64,000 nt of DNA from Shimia sp965227725 (GCF_965227725.1 NZ_CBDDGH010000004.1:372001-436000); one strand, 5' to 3'; counted from the first letter of the stretch, positions 1 to 8,476 are shown. Notes: generated from the sequence alone by a model not told the origin. A program made the numbers and translations.

Positions 1-150
1 CTGCGCAATGGCAACCCCGGCATGGTGATCGCTCATGATGTGGAATACGGCGAGGAATGCTGGGCCAGCTATGAGGGCGAGGCCGTGGCCGTGGGCATCT
101 TCAAAGCGGGCGAGCTGCACCCCAACCGGGTGTTCGTGAAAGCCGGATAA
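1..150 (+). CDS. truB: tRNA pseudouridine(55) synthase TruB, C-terminal fragment
   Basis: Frame 1 is open from the left edge to a TAA at 148-150, giving the last 49 residues. TruB makes pseudouridine 55 in the T-loop of tRNAs in the cytoplasm. The visible part (EGEAVAVGIFKAGELHPNRV near its end) resembles the PUA-like C-terminus of alphaproteobacterial TruB. The catalytic domain lies outside the window, so the identification rests on this short tail and on the position ahead of rpsO, where truB normally sits. DUF1643 follows after 16 bp, in the same direction. Confidence 0.75.
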   Translation: MRNGNPGMVIAHDVEYGEECWASYEGEAVAVGIFKAGELHPNRVFVKAG

Positions 151-166
151 CCCTGGTCGCTGCTCC

Positions 167-676
167 ATGATCACGCGCCATTTTCAGAAAGAGGATGCCA
201 CCTCCTCTGCGATCTATTCAGATTGCGAAACCTACCGCTATGCGCTGACCCGTGTCTGGAACGATGCGCAGCCGCGCGTGCTTTTCATCATGCTCAACCC
301 TTCCAAGGCCACCGAGCAGCAGAACGACCCCACCATCGAGCGCTGTGAACGCCGCGCCCGCGCGCTGGGGTTTGGCGGCTTTCGCGCGGTCAATATCTTT
401 GCCCTGCGCGAAACCGACCCCAAGAAAATGCGCGCCCACCCGGCCCCGACCGGCCCGGACAATGACGCCATCGTGGCCGAAAGCTGTGACTGGGCCGATG
501 TCATCCTTGCCGCATGGGGTGCCCATGGCGACCATCTCAATCGCGGCTTTGAAATGCGCGACGTGCTCGCCGGTCTGAACAAACCCATGCACACGCTGGG
601 CCTCACCAAAGCAGGCCACCCCCGCCATCCGCTCTATATCTCCTACGCCCAACAGCCCGAACCCTGGGATCTGTGA
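167..676 (+). CDS. DUF1643 family protein
   Basis: A 169-residue soluble protein. The segment FIMLNPSKATEQQNDPTIE near residue 42 is the signature of DUF1643 (phage- and plasmid-type proteins of unknown function, about 150-170 aa), followed by the family's usual pattern of RCERRARALGFGGFRAVNIF and a later AWGAHG motif. No signal peptide or membrane segment is visible. It lies between truB and rpsO with a 16-bp gap to truB and may be co-transcribed with it. No biochemical role is established for the family that I know of. The start ATG at 167 has no clear Shine-Dalgarno sequence, which would fit translation coupled to truB. Confidence 0.85.
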   Translation: MITRHFQKEDATSSAIYSDCETYRYALTRVWNDAQPRVLFIMLNPSKATEQQNDPTIERCERRARALGFGGFRAVNIFALRETDPKKMRAHPAPTGPDNDAIVAESCDWADVILAAWGAHGDHLNRGFEMRDVLAGLNKPMHTLGLTKAGHPRHPLYISYAQQPEPWDL

Positions 677-731
677 GAGATCTAGCGCACAAAACCCTTT
701 TCTTTTTGGCCTCTGAGGACTAAATACGCCC

Positions 732-756
732 ATCCACCGGAGATTCTCCGGCGGAT
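732..756 (+). promoter_or_regulatory. Hairpin in the rpsO upstream region
   Basis: ATCCACCGGA at 732-741 pairs with TCCGGCGGAT at 747-756 with a single mismatch and a five-base loop. It is followed by TTTCTC, so it may end the truB/DUF1643 transcript. It also lies 67 bp before the rpsO start, where S15 binds its own leader RNA in several bacteria. The sequence alone cannot separate the two roles. Confidence 0.45.
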
Positions 757-823
757 TTCTCTATGGACCTTGCTGGACGACATCCCGGCTTGTGCCCGAA
801 ACCTTTTGATATAGGAGACCCCG

Positions 824-1093
824 ATGTCGATCACTGTTGAAGAAAAAGCACGCCTGATGAAAGAATTCGCGACCAAAGAGGGCGACACCGGTTCTCCGGA
901 AGTCCAGGTTGCGATCCTGACATCCCGCATCAACACCCTGACTGAGCACTTCAAAACCCACAAAAAAGACAACCACGGCCGCCGTGGTCTTCTGAAAATG
1001 GTTGCTCAGCGTCGTAAGCTTCTGGACTACACCAAAGCCAAAGACGAAGCACGCTATCAGGACCTGATCAAGCGTCTGGGCATCCGTCGCTAA
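824..1093 (+). CDS. rpsO: 30S ribosomal protein S15
   Basis: 89 residues, the normal length for S15, which binds 16S rRNA early in assembly of the small-subunit platform. Family features are clear: the N-terminal EKARLMKEFATKEGDTGSPE, the conserved TSRINTLTEHFKTHKKD and the closing GLLKMVAQRRKLLDYTK. The ATG is preceded by AGGAG about 8 bases upstream. The gene is monocistronic here: a hairpin lies upstream and a strong terminator at 1121 follows. In many bacteria pnp comes directly after rpsO. In this window four unrelated genes separate them. Confidence 0.98.
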   Translation: MSITVEEKARLMKEFATKEGDTGSPEVQVAILTSRINTLTEHFKTHKKDNHGRRGLLKMVAQRRKLLDYTKAKDEARYQDLIKRLGIRR

Positions 1094-1120
1094 GACGTCG
1101 CTCATTGCGAGATTACCGGA

Positions 1121-1148
1121 AACGCCTGCTCTCTTGAGCAGGCGTTTT
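1121..1148 (+). terminator. Rho-independent terminator of rpsO
   Basis: AACGCCTGCTC (1121-1131) and GAGCAGGCGTT (1136-1146) form a perfect 11-bp stem with a TCTT loop and a short T-run. It is 28 bp downstream of the rpsO stop codon. Confidence 0.9.
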
Positions 1149-1239
1149 GCGTTGTGGGGACCAGTCAGCTTTACGCAAAGTCAAATTTGACAGCCCCCGC
1201 AACAGCCAACACACTCTTCTGTCAAAGGGAGAGGACATC

Positions 1240-1959
1240 ATGAAAGACGCATTGTCAGTTTTGATCCGGATGGGCAGCCTGCACCGTTTGCTGCCATTCT
1301 GGCTGTTTGGTCTTTGGCTGATCACGCAGAACCTATCGTGGTGGGTTCCTTTAGCGCTGGTCTATGGTTACATCGCGCAGCTGTTTGTTGAATACCTGAT
1401 GCACCGTTTCCTGTTGCACCGCGAACCTCCCACAGATCAGAGCGTCTTCAACGACCTCTACCGCAGCCATATTGGCCACCATGAGTACCCTTCAGATGCG
1501 GAATTCTTCACCGGAGGAGATAACTGGTATCCAGTGCGTTTCGGGATCCTGTCGATCGCGCTGCATACCCTTCTGCTTTGGCCAATTCTGGGCTTAAGCC
1601 TCGCGTTCACCGTCGCCTATATCGCGCTTTTTGTGGGATCGGTGATCGCCTTCGCTACCTATGAATACTGCCACACGCTGGCCCACCTCAACGTAAAGAA
1701 GGGACGCTTTGGCCAATACGTGACCCGCAAGCACCTCGCTCATCACTTTCAGGACCATCACGCGACTTTTCAGGTCAGCTTTGGTCTGGACTGGATCGAT
1801 CGACTTTTCGGCACGGCACATGACAAAGCCGAAGCCCGTGCGCGCTATGACCGCAAAACCATACTATCGATGGGAATGGACCCAGAGGATCTGCGCCTTG
1901 TGACTGCACGCAAAGCCTTTGGCATCACCCAACGGCCAGGCGCAAAGAAAGCCTCCTAG
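1240..1959 (+). CDS. Sterol desaturase / fatty acid hydroxylase family membrane protein
   Basis: 239 residues beginning at the ATG preceded by AGGGAGAGG; an upstream in-frame ATG at 1147 lacks a ribosome site. Several hydrophobic segments flank the histidine clusters of the fatty-acid-hydroxylase superfamily (PF04116): HRFLLH near residue 58, HIGHH near 80, HTLAH near 148 and HLAHH..HH near 167-174. These would bind a di-iron centre facing the cytoplasm for O2-dependent hydroxylation or desaturation of a lipid or carotenoid. The substrate cannot be read from sequence. The neighbours are ribosomal and unknown genes and give no pathway hint. The start and family are reasonably safe; the reaction is open. 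Confidence 0.8.
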   Translation: MKDALSVLIRMGSLHRLLPFWLFGLWLITQNLSWWVPLALVYGYIAQLFVEYLMHRFLLHREPPTDQSVFNDLYRSHIGHHEYPSDAEFFTGGDNWYPVRFGILSIALHTLLLWPILGLSLAFTVAYIALFVGSVIAFATYEYCHTLAHLNVKKGRFGQYVTRKHLAHHFQDHHATFQVSFGLDWIDRLFGTAHDKAEARARYDRKTILSMGMDPEDLRLVTARKAFGITQRPGAKKAS

Positions 1960-1977
1960 CGCCTGCGCTTGGCGGGC

Positions 1978-2478
1978 TTACGCCACAACGGAGAGTTTTG
2001 GTTTGCCCAGCTTGCGGCTTGCAAGCTTGACGCCTGCGGGAAAACGGTGGGCAAAACCAAGACCAGCGCGGATCAAATCTGGATCCATACGCCCGCGCGT
2101 AACAAAAGCGACCGCACTGCGCGCGCCCGAGGCTTTGTCACGCCGCATGTGATGCAGCATCGACATGATTTGCATCTCATCATCTGTCATATGTTCGCGG
2201 GTTTCGATGCAAAGCGGATCGATCATCTCAGGCCCACCATCTCGGCTATCAAAAAGAGCCAGAGCCACACGATTGAGCAAATGCGCGACGGGCAAACCAA
2301 TCGCCTCTCCCCAACGCTCCACCGCAATATCCTGCCCCCGCGCCCAACCGCGCGGATCGCTTTCAGACAGCCCTATCATGATGTGACGCAATACGGGCAG
2401 CAGGCCATACTCAAACTCGTCACACCCAATGGTGCGCAGCGCTTTTACGGAGTGCACGTTTCGATCCATCTTACTCAT
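1978..2478 (-). CDS. Hypothetical protein (166 aa), second gene of a two-gene operon
   Basis: A 166-residue soluble protein I do not recognise. It is rich in charged helices (for example DDEMQIMSMLHHMRRDK near residue 98) and ends in a basic tail. The start ATG overlaps the stop of the upstream 72-aa gene in an ATGA junction, so the pair is probably translationally coupled. An opposite-strand reading frame over the same bases is slightly longer, but it lacks a ribosome site and has an amino acid make-up unlike a protein (many His, Pro, Thr). I favour this strand because of the coupling. It converges on the hydroxylase gene with an 18-bp gap. Confidence 0.6.
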   Translation of the reverse strand: MSKMDRNVHSVKALRTIGCDEFEYGLLPVLRHIMIGLSESDPRGWARGQDIAVERWGEAIGLPVAHLLNRVALALFDSRDGGPEMIDPLCIETREHMTDDEMQIMSMLHHMRRDKASGARSAVAFVTRGRMDPDLIRAGLGFAHRFPAGVKLASRKLGKPKLSVVA

Positions 2479-2693
2479 GCCCGTTTCCTGCCATCGTTTT
2501 TAGCAGAAACAATCGACACTACATTTTGAGGCAAACCCGCTGGGTCAATCGGTGCGATTGGCATCGGAGACGCTGCGGCTGCAGGAAACCGTAAGCTGGC
2601 TTCCATTGCCTCACGCAATTCTGGTTTCAATCCGCTCCCGAAGCCCTGCGCAGTTTGATCTGCAGCCAACAATCCCAGAAATGCATGAACCAT
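2475..2693 (-). CDS. Hypothetical small protein (72 aa)
   Basis: Translation from the ATG at 2693 is supported by AAAGGAAACACA just upstream; a longer frame from 2762 has no such site. The N-terminus MVHAFLGLLAADQTAQGFG is mildly hydrophobic, followed by a helical stretch KPELREAMEASLRF and an Ala/Pro-rich middle. I recognise no domain. It overlaps the next gene (1978-2478) by four bases. The two probably form one unit with linked functions, but nothing in the sequence says what that is. Confidence 0.5.
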   Translation of the reverse strand: MVHAFLGLLAADQTAQGFGSGLKPELREAMEASLRFPAAAASPMPIAPIDPAGLPQNVVSIVSAKNDGRKRA

Positions 2694-2925
2694 TGTGTTT
2701 CCTTTCAGCTCAACAATGAACCGTGCGCGATTGGTCATTTGAAACGACGACAAACCGCGCACGTAGAATTGGAAACCAGAGCTATCGAAAGGGTATCTTG
2801 GCTAGGTAGTCGCTATCTGACAAATTTAGTCAACAATTGCAAGCCATGTCATCATTCTCCCAAAAGGCAAGACGCCGCACCCGGGGGGCGCGGCGACTTA
2901 CCATTCAAATCAGATCGTTAGTAGA

Positions 2926-3744
2926 CTACTGGACTTTGTCGTGTGTGGAGATCACGGCCGCCACACGCTTGCCGATCTCGCGGCTGCCTTTCAGCGACGG
3001 GTGAATCATATCTCCGCTATGAAAACTGCGATCTCCATGCGGGACAAGATCCGCGAGAGAGACAAAATGGACCCCTCGGTCCAGTGCAGCAAGCTTGGCG
3101 ATACGCGCTTCAAGCGCCTCACCATTGTCGCGACAGCTTTCAATCGGAGACCAGACCCCTGGACTGCGCAAGTAACCAACCCATGCCACCTGCGCGCCTT
3201 TCTGACGTAGTTCTTGAACCAGCATCGGTATTGCGCCACGTTTGCCATCTTCGCTGATAAGCTTGTTCAACTTACGGGTACACTTCCCGCACCCACAGCC
3301 AAGCCAAAGATCGTTGCCACCACCATTAAGCACCACCCAATCCCACGCGCCGTTGCGATACTGGCTGGCGATTTTCATGCCCATGGCTCCCGAAATCGGC
3401 AATTTATAAAGCACACGTGCCCCGCTGACTGCGTTGCTTGCCACGGGTTCGCCGAGAGCATTTTCCAAGGCATGTGACACAGACTTCTGCGTCAAGCTGT
3501 GCCATGCCATCATGCTGTCGCCCATCGCCAGGATACGTGCCTCCTTCTCTTGAGGCACCACAGCGTTTTTGGCCACAACATCCGCTGTGCTTGAGAGCAC
3601 AGCTGTTTCCGAAGACTCTTCGGAGGATACACTGGGTATATCCTCAAGCGGAGGCGTTGACGCGCATCCCGCAACAAGAAACACAACGGCAAAGCCAATG
3701 GCCAACAAAAGGGTATATGGGGCTCTTATCAAATAGTCTCTCAT
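2926..3744 (-). CDS. SGNH/GDSL-type hydrolase lipoprotein
   Basis: 272 residues from the ATG at 3744. The N-terminus is a lipoprotein signal: a hydrophobic core followed by FLVAGCAS with the lipid-attachment Cys, so the protein is probably anchored in the outer membrane or inner-membrane outer face. After a Ser/Glu-rich linker come the SGNH blocks: AMGDSMMAW with the nucleophile Ser (block I), VVLNGGGNDLW (block III Asn) and DMIHPSLKG with the catalytic His (block V). Such proteins are often esterases or deacetylases of cell-wall or extracellular polysaccharides. A cysteine-rich stretch, LGCGCGKC, after block III is unusual. The substrate is unknown. It is divergent from pnp. Confidence 0.75.
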   Translation of the reverse strand: MRDYLIRAPYTLLLAIGFAVVFLVAGCASTPPLEDIPSVSSEESSETAVLSSTADVVAKNAVVPQEKEARILAMGDSMMAWHSLTQKSVSHALENALGEPVASNAVSGARVLYKLPISGAMGMKIASQYRNGAWDWVVLNGGGNDLWLGCGCGKCTRKLNKLISEDGKRGAIPMLVQELRQKGAQVAWVGYLRSPGVWSPIESCRDNGEALEARIAKLAALDRGVHFVSLADLVPHGDRSFHSGDMIHPSLKGSREIGKRVAAVISTHDKVQ

Positions 3745-4109
3745 ACGCACGCCTAATCCACGCAAATTCGAATCGAACACGGCGAGCCCCCAAGCCGCAT
3801 CAGTCCAACTCAATCTCGCCCAATTTATGGTTAATTGCCACGATTGCTTCGTGAACAATGTGTTGCGACTCCCGCTATAGTCGCAACCCTCAAGGGGCAA
3901 AACGCGCCAAAAGCGCCTCCTTCAAAGCTTACCCTACGCAAAATCTGGTTTCCAAAAGCCTTATTTTCCGATATGGGCCGGTCATCTGAAAGCTTGCGCT
4001 CTGATCCCGGCGCTCGAAGCAAGATAAGGGGGATCGGCGGCAATGGGGCCGCTATTTCAAACGGGAGACCCGGGATACGCTCGGGAGTGCTCCCAGCTAG
4101 GATACGATG
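3745..4109. promoter_or_regulatory. Divergent intergenic region upstream of pnp
   Basis: This 365-bp gap between the lipoprotein gene and pnp holds no gene I can support. It contains a perfect 9-bp inverted repeat, GTTGCGACT (3862-3870) / AGTCGCAAC (3879-3887), that overlaps a TATAGT. Close to pnp there is a GC-rich segment with a GGGAGTGCTCCC palindrome (4083-4094) and two copies of GGATACG (4073, 4100). pnp leaders are commonly folded and cut by RNase III for autoregulation. That role is only inferred here. Confidence 0.4.
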
Positions 4110-6251
4110 ATGTTCGAAGTAACAAAGAAATCCATGCAGTGGGGCGAAGAGACGCTCACACTGGAAACGGGCAAAGTGGCCCGTCAGGCCGACGGCACCG
4201 TGATCGCCACTCTGGGCGAAACCTCCGTCATGGCCAACGTGACCTTTGCAAAGGCACCAAAGCCCGGTCAGGACTTTTTCCCGCTGACCGTACACTACCA
4301 AGAGAAATACTACGCCGCCGGTAAAGTACCGGGTGGCTTCTTCAAGCGCGAAGCGCGCCCGACTGAGAAAGAAACCCTGACCGCGCGTCTGATCGACCGT
4401 CCGATCCGCCCGCTGTTTGTTGATGGCTTCAAAAACGAAGTTCTGGTGATGTGCACCGTGCTGTCCCACGATCTGGTCAACGACCCGGACATCGTGGCGA
4501 TGATCGCAGCTTCTGCCGCGCTGACCATCTCCGGCGCACCATTCATGGGCCCAATCGCGGGCGCACGTGTGGGCTTTGAAGACGGCGAATACGTTCTGAA
4601 CCCAACCGTTGACGACATGCAGGATCTGCGCTCCAACCCGGACCAGCGTCTGGATCTGGTTGTGGCCGGCACCAAAGACGCCGTGATGATGGTTGAATCT
4701 GAGGCCTATGAGCTGACCGAAGCAGAAATGCTTGGCGCTGTAACCTTTGCACATGAGCAGATCCAGCCGGTGATCGACCTGATCATTGATCTGGCAGAAG
4801 ACGCCGCCAAAGAACCGTTTGACTTCCAACCACCAGAGTACACCGAGCTGTTTGACGCGGTGAAAGCGGCTGGCGAAGAGCAAATGCGTGCAGCTTTCGC
4901 TCTGCGTGACAAGCAAGAGCGCACTTCCGCTGTTGCCGCTGCCCGTGACGCGATCAAAGAGGCTCTGACTGAAGAGCAACTCGAAGACGCAAACCTCGGT
5001 TCCGCGCTGAAGAAGCTCGAAGCAGGCATCCTGCGTGGCGACGTAGTGAAAACCGGCGTCCGTATTGACGGCCGTAAAACCGACGAAGTCCGCGACATCG
5101 TTTGTGAAACCGGCATGCTGCCACGGACCCACGGCTCCGCTCTGTTCACCCGCGGTGAAACTCAGGGCCTCGTTGTGACCACTCTGGGCACCGGCGACGA
5201 CGAGCAGATCATCGACGCGCTGCACGGCAACTTCCGCTCCAACTTCCTGCTGCACTACAACTTCCCTCCCTACTCCGTAGGTGAAGTTGGCCGCGTGGGC
5301 TCCCCCGGCCGTCGTGAAATCGGTCACGGCAAGCTGGCATGGCGCGCGCTTCAGGCGGTTCTGCCAGCGGCAACCGACTTCCCATACACTGTGCGCGTGG
5401 TATCCGAAATCACCGAATCCAACGGGTCTTCCTCCATGGCGTCCGTTTGCGGTGGCTCCCTGTCCATGATGGACGCAGGTGTGCCTCTGAAATCTGCTGT
5501 TGCCGGTGTGGCCATGGGCCTCATCCTGGAAGACAGCGGTGACTACGCGATCCTGACCGACATCCTGGGTGACGAAGACCACCTCGGCGACATGGACTTC
5601 AAAGTGGCGGGTACCGAAAACGGCATCACCTCGCTGCAGATGGACATCAAAGTCGCAGGCATCACACCTGAGATCATGGAAAAAGCGCTGGCACAGGCGA
5701 AAGAAGGCCGTATGCACATCCTGGGCGAGATGAACAAATCTCTCTCCGGCGCATCCGAGTTCTCCGTCCACGCGCCACGCATCGAGACCATGAACATCCC
5801 AACCGACAAGATCCGCGAAGTGATCGGCTCCGGTGGTAAAGTGATCCGCGAGATCGTCGAAGTGTCCGGCGCCAAAGTCGACATCAACGACGAAGGCGTG
5901 ATCAAGATCGCCTCCCCGAATGGCGATTCCATTCAGAAGGCCTATGACATGATCCACGCGATCGTGGCAGAGCCGGAAGAAGGCGCGGTTTACACCGGTA
6001 AAGTTGTGAAAATCGTCGACTTCGGTGCCTTCGTGAACTTCTTCGGCAAGCGCGACGGTTTGGTGCACGTGTCTCAGATCGAGAACCGCCGCCTGAACCA
6101 CCCGTCTGACGTTCTGAAAGAAGGTCAGGAAGTGAAAGTCAAACTGCTTGGCTTTGACGACCGCGGCAAGGTGCGCCTGTCCATGAAAGTTGTGGATCAG
6201 GAAACCGGCGAAGAGATCGTTCTTGAGAAAAAGGAGAAGAAAGAAGACTAA
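4110..6251 (+). CDS. pnp: Polyribonucleotide nucleotidyltransferase (PNPase)
   Basis: 713 residues. PNPase degrades RNA 3' to 5' with phosphate and is part of RNA turnover complexes. The order is normal: first RNase PH domain (FEVTKKSMQWGEETLTLETG at the start), helical linker (about 215-300), second RNase PH domain with the catalytic Asp pair in ILTDILGDEDHLGDMDFKVAG (near residues 480-500), KH domain (IREVIGSGGKVIREI near 570) and S1 domain (YTGKVVKIVDFGAFVNF near 630), then a short acidic/basic tail. Two ATGs stand in tandem. The second is better spaced from AGGA at 4099 and matches the family N-terminus. It is followed by a strong terminator. Confidence 0.98.
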   Translation: MFEVTKKSMQWGEETLTLETGKVARQADGTVIATLGETSVMANVTFAKAPKPGQDFFPLTVHYQEKYYAAGKVPGGFFKREARPTEKETLTARLIDRPIRPLFVDGFKNEVLVMCTVLSHDLVNDPDIVAMIAASAALTISGAPFMGPIAGARVGFEDGEYVLNPTVDDMQDLRSNPDQRLDLVVAGTKDAVMMVESEAYELTEAEMLGAVTFAHEQIQPVIDLIIDLAEDAAKEPFDFQPPEYTELFDAVKAAGEEQMRAAFALRDKQERTSAVAAARDAIKEALTEEQLEDANLGSALKKLEAGILRGDVVKTGVRIDGRKTDEVRDIVCETGMLPRTHGSALFTRGETQGLVVTTLGTGDDEQIIDALHGNFRSNFLLHYNFPPYSVGEVGRVGSPGRREIGHGKLAWRALQAVLPAATDFPYTVRVVSEITESNGSSSMASVCGGSLSMMDAGVPLKSAVAGVAMGLILEDSGDYAILTDILGDEDHLGDMDFKVAGTENGITSLQMDIKVAGITPEIMEKALAQAKEGRMHILGEMNKSLSGASEFSVHAPRIETMNIPTDKIREVIGSGGKVIREIVEVSGAKVDINDEGVIKIASPNGDSIQKAYDMIHAIVAEPEEGAVYTGKVVKIVDFGAFVNFFGKRDGLVHVSQIENRRLNHPSDVLKEGQEVKVKLLGFDDRGKVRLSMKVVDQETGEEIVLEKKEKKED

Positions 6252-6274
6252 GCGCTTCCTTCTCTGACATCAGA

Positions 6275-6305
6275 AAGCCCCGGTGGACACGCCGGGGCTT
6301 TTTTG
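6275..6305 (+). terminator. Rho-independent terminator of pnp
   Basis: AAAGCCCCGG (6275-6284) pairs with CCGGGGCTTT (6293-6302) around an 8-base loop and runs into TTTTTT. It starts 24 bp after the pnp stop. Confidence 0.92.
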
Positions 6306-6391
6306 TTGGGCCACACAGCCCCGCCCTGACACAGAAAAACCGCCCCGGAAGTCCCGAGGCGGCTTGTTTCTTTCAAACGATGTGTGGCGTA

Positions 6392-8005
6392 TCAGGCGGC
6401 TGCCACCGTCTCGTCATCGTCACCAAACAACTCCACATCCCCGGCAGCCACGGCCTGAGCGTCGTCAGCCTCAGCACCGGCGTCTGCCTCAGCCACCTGG
6501 AAGCCGGACAGCCCATCCACCAGACGGTCCACCGACATATCGAGGCTGGAGGTCGCCGCAAAAGCCTCTTCAGAACGCGCCGCATTGGCCTGTGTCTCGG
6601 AACCGATGGTCTGCATACTGTCGCGGATCTGCGACACAGATTGCGCCTGCTTGTCGGAAATCTCCGAAATCTCGGCGATATTGGTGCGCACTTCGCTCAC
6701 ATCGTTCAGGATGGTCTCCAGCGCGCCGCCCACTTCACGCACCAGCGCCACACCGCTGGCCACATGGCCGTTGCTTTGGCTGATCAGCCCGTTGATGTTC
6801 TGCGCTGCTTCTGCCGAGCGATGCGCCAGTTCGCGCACTTCAGAGGCCACAATCGCAAACCCTGCGCCCGCTTCCCCGGCACGCGCCGCTTCCACGCCCG
6901 CGTTCAGCGCCAGCAGATTGGTCTGGAAGGCGATGTCTTCGATCAGCGCGACAACCGTGTCAATCTGCGCCGAGCTCGCCTCGATCTCATCCATCGTGGT
7001 GACCGCCTTGCGCACAACCTCGGTGCCCTCACGGGTCAGCTTGGTGGTGTTGTCAAACCGCGCCTGCGTGTCCATTGCCTTCTCAACAGCGCCTTTCATA
7101 GCGTCGGCAATCTGCTCCACGGCACCGGTCACATGCTGCAACTCACCTGCCTGTTTCTCCGTGCTATGCGCCACATTCGAGGACACCTCACGCAGCTCCC
7201 GGCTGTCGACCTCAATCTGGTTGGAAATCGTGGTCACAGAACGCACAATCCCGCTCAGGGATTCCACAGACGCATTGAAGCTCTTGCGCAGATCTTCATA
7301 GCTGTTTTCAAATGGCTCACGCACATAGGCATCGAGATTGCCATCCGAGATCATAGTCAGCTTGCCGTGCAGGGTGTTCACCACATCAGACTGCACCTTG
7401 TCCTTGGCCTCAATGCTCGCCTTTTCCGAATTCAGCGTATCCATCAGATCCTGCTGTGCCTGCTGCTCTTTGGCCAGCTCCTGAAGCTGCCTGCGGTAAT
7501 TGTTCACAGAAACCACCAGAATGGCGGTTTCCGCCACAACGATCACCGCATGAATCACGGTGCGCTCAATGTTCCCGATCAGCTCCACCGAGGGATAAAC
7601 CAGCGCCGGAAAGAGAAACGTCAGCGCAAGGTGGTGCACCGCAATCACCCCGGCGGCCACCAGTATCGACACCGGGCACACCAGCACCGTGGTGATCGCC
7701 AGCATCGCAAAGAACATCATGTGGATATCAAGCTGCCAAGCATGCCCGGCCATGGCCGCAAGCAGCACCATGATCTGGCCAGAACCCGCAACCGCAACGC
7801 TCAGGCGTGCAGCCATATTGCCGTTCAGCCGCATCGCATAAAGCGCCAGCCCCACCAAAACCGCAGACGATCCGCCCATCGCGATGACATTGCCACCACG
7901 CAGAACGGCGACCCCCACAACGAGGGCACCCAGAAACGCAGTCAGGATCGCCATGACTTTCACGCCGGTTTGCTGCGAGTGAATTAGTTTTGGATTTTCG
8001 ATCAT
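6392..8005 (-). CDS. Methyl-accepting chemotaxis protein with multi-pass membrane sensor
   Basis: 537 residues from the ATG at 8005. Unlike classical receptors with a periplasmic loop, the N-terminal 190 residues form about six hydrophobic segments, so the signal is probably sensed in or near the membrane. A coiled-coil/HAMP-like stretch (about 195-290) leads to the signalling domain, whose hairpin tip carries the diagnostic EDIAFQTNLLALNAGVEAAR and GFAIVASEVRELAHRSAEA. The acidic tail (GDDDETVAAA) has no CheR-binding pentapeptide. The start overlaps the stop of the upstream exported protein (ATGA), implying co-translation. No che genes lie nearby, so it must feed a kinase encoded elsewhere. 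Confidence 0.93.
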   Translation of the reverse strand: MIENPKLIHSQQTGVKVMAILTAFLGALVVGVAVLRGGNVIAMGGSSAVLVGLALYAMRLNGNMAARLSVAVAGSGQIMVLLAAMAGHAWQLDIHMMFFAMLAITTVLVCPVSILVAAGVIAVHHLALTFLFPALVYPSVELIGNIERTVIHAVIVVAETAILVVSVNNYRRQLQELAKEQQAQQDLMDTLNSEKASIEAKDKVQSDVVNTLHGKLTMISDGNLDAYVREPFENSYEDLRKSFNASVESLSGIVRSVTTISNQIEVDSRELREVSSNVAHSTEKQAGELQHVTGAVEQIADAMKGAVEKAMDTQARFDNTTKLTREGTEVVRKAVTTMDEIEASSAQIDTVVALIEDIAFQTNLLALNAGVEAARAGEAGAGFAIVASEVRELAHRSAEAAQNINGLISQSNGHVASGVALVREVGGALETILNDVSEVRTNIAEISEISDKQAQSVSQIRDSMQTIGSETQANAARSEEAFAATSSLDMSVDRLVDGLSGFQVAEADAGAEADDAQAVAAGDVELFGDDDETVAAA

Positions 8006-8313
8006 GCTTGTTCTCCACACAGCCAGGACAGCGCCTTGCCGTCCAAAATGGCCCATGCTCCATTTTCTTTCAGTCTGTCTTCAAAGTTCGCGCTATCTGA
8101 CATTCCCATAACAGCCATGGGGGCGCGGGAAACGCCCACCAGCCAGCCACCGGAGGCTTTTACAATGCCCTCCAGATCCGCTCCCGGACCTGCCACAACC
8201 ACCACCGGTCCACCCTCCGTCAAAGGCGCACCGACCACTGCCAGGACAGGAGTCACTGTCAGACAGAATACCGAAGCGAGAATCGCTGGGAGGAATTGGA
8301 GAGGCTTAGTCAT
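8002..8313 (-). CDS. Small exported protein coupled to the chemoreceptor
   Basis: 103 residues from the ATG at 8313. A Sec signal peptide is evident (Lys then a hydrophobic core ending TPVLA), leaving about 78 residues in the periplasm. The mature part holds VVVVAGPGADLEGIV and GAWAILDGKALSWLCG, with one Cys near the end. I do not recognise the family. It precedes the chemoreceptor gene with an ATGA overlap, so a periplasmic partner or ligand-sensing role for that receptor is an inference from context. It is too short for an ordinary solute-binding protein. Confidence 0.65.
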   Translation of the reverse strand: MTKPLQFLPAILASVFCLTVTPVLAVVGAPLTEGGPVVVVAGPGADLEGIVKASGGWLVGVSRAPMAVMGMSDSANFEDRLKENGAWAILDGKALSWLCGEQA

Positions 8314-8444
8314 GCGTACATCTGTGCGGAAAGGTCTTTCCAGCACATTAACTGCCACACAGCGGGCAGCGCGCAAACGCTTAAGAATTTAGCGTATCGC
8401 ACAACCTTTAGGATAAAGCGACAAGGGGTATTTGCATTACCCAA

Positions 8445-8476
8445 GCAAAAAGCACCGCCAAGATTTGACGGTGCTT
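8445..8476 (-). terminator. Rho-independent terminator of the peroxiredoxin gene
   Basis: Read on the minus strand, AAGCACCG (8476-8469) pairs with CGGTGCTT (8457-8450) and continues into TTTTTG. It lies 74 bp beyond the peroxiredoxin stop. Confidence 0.8.

Noticed and set aside
1969..2529. 186-residue plus-strand frame over the 166-aa gene
   Set aside because: No ribosome site and an unlikely composition; the minus-strand frame is joined to its neighbour by ATGA.
3831..6101. 756-residue open frame opposite pnp
   Set aside because: It is antisense to a certain gene, His/Val/Asp-rich in the pattern expected from reading GC-rich codons backwards, and has no ribosome site or family likeness.
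6380..7987. 535-residue open frame opposite the chemoreceptor gene
   Set aside because: His/Arg-rich shadow; the minus strand has the full chemoreceptor signature.
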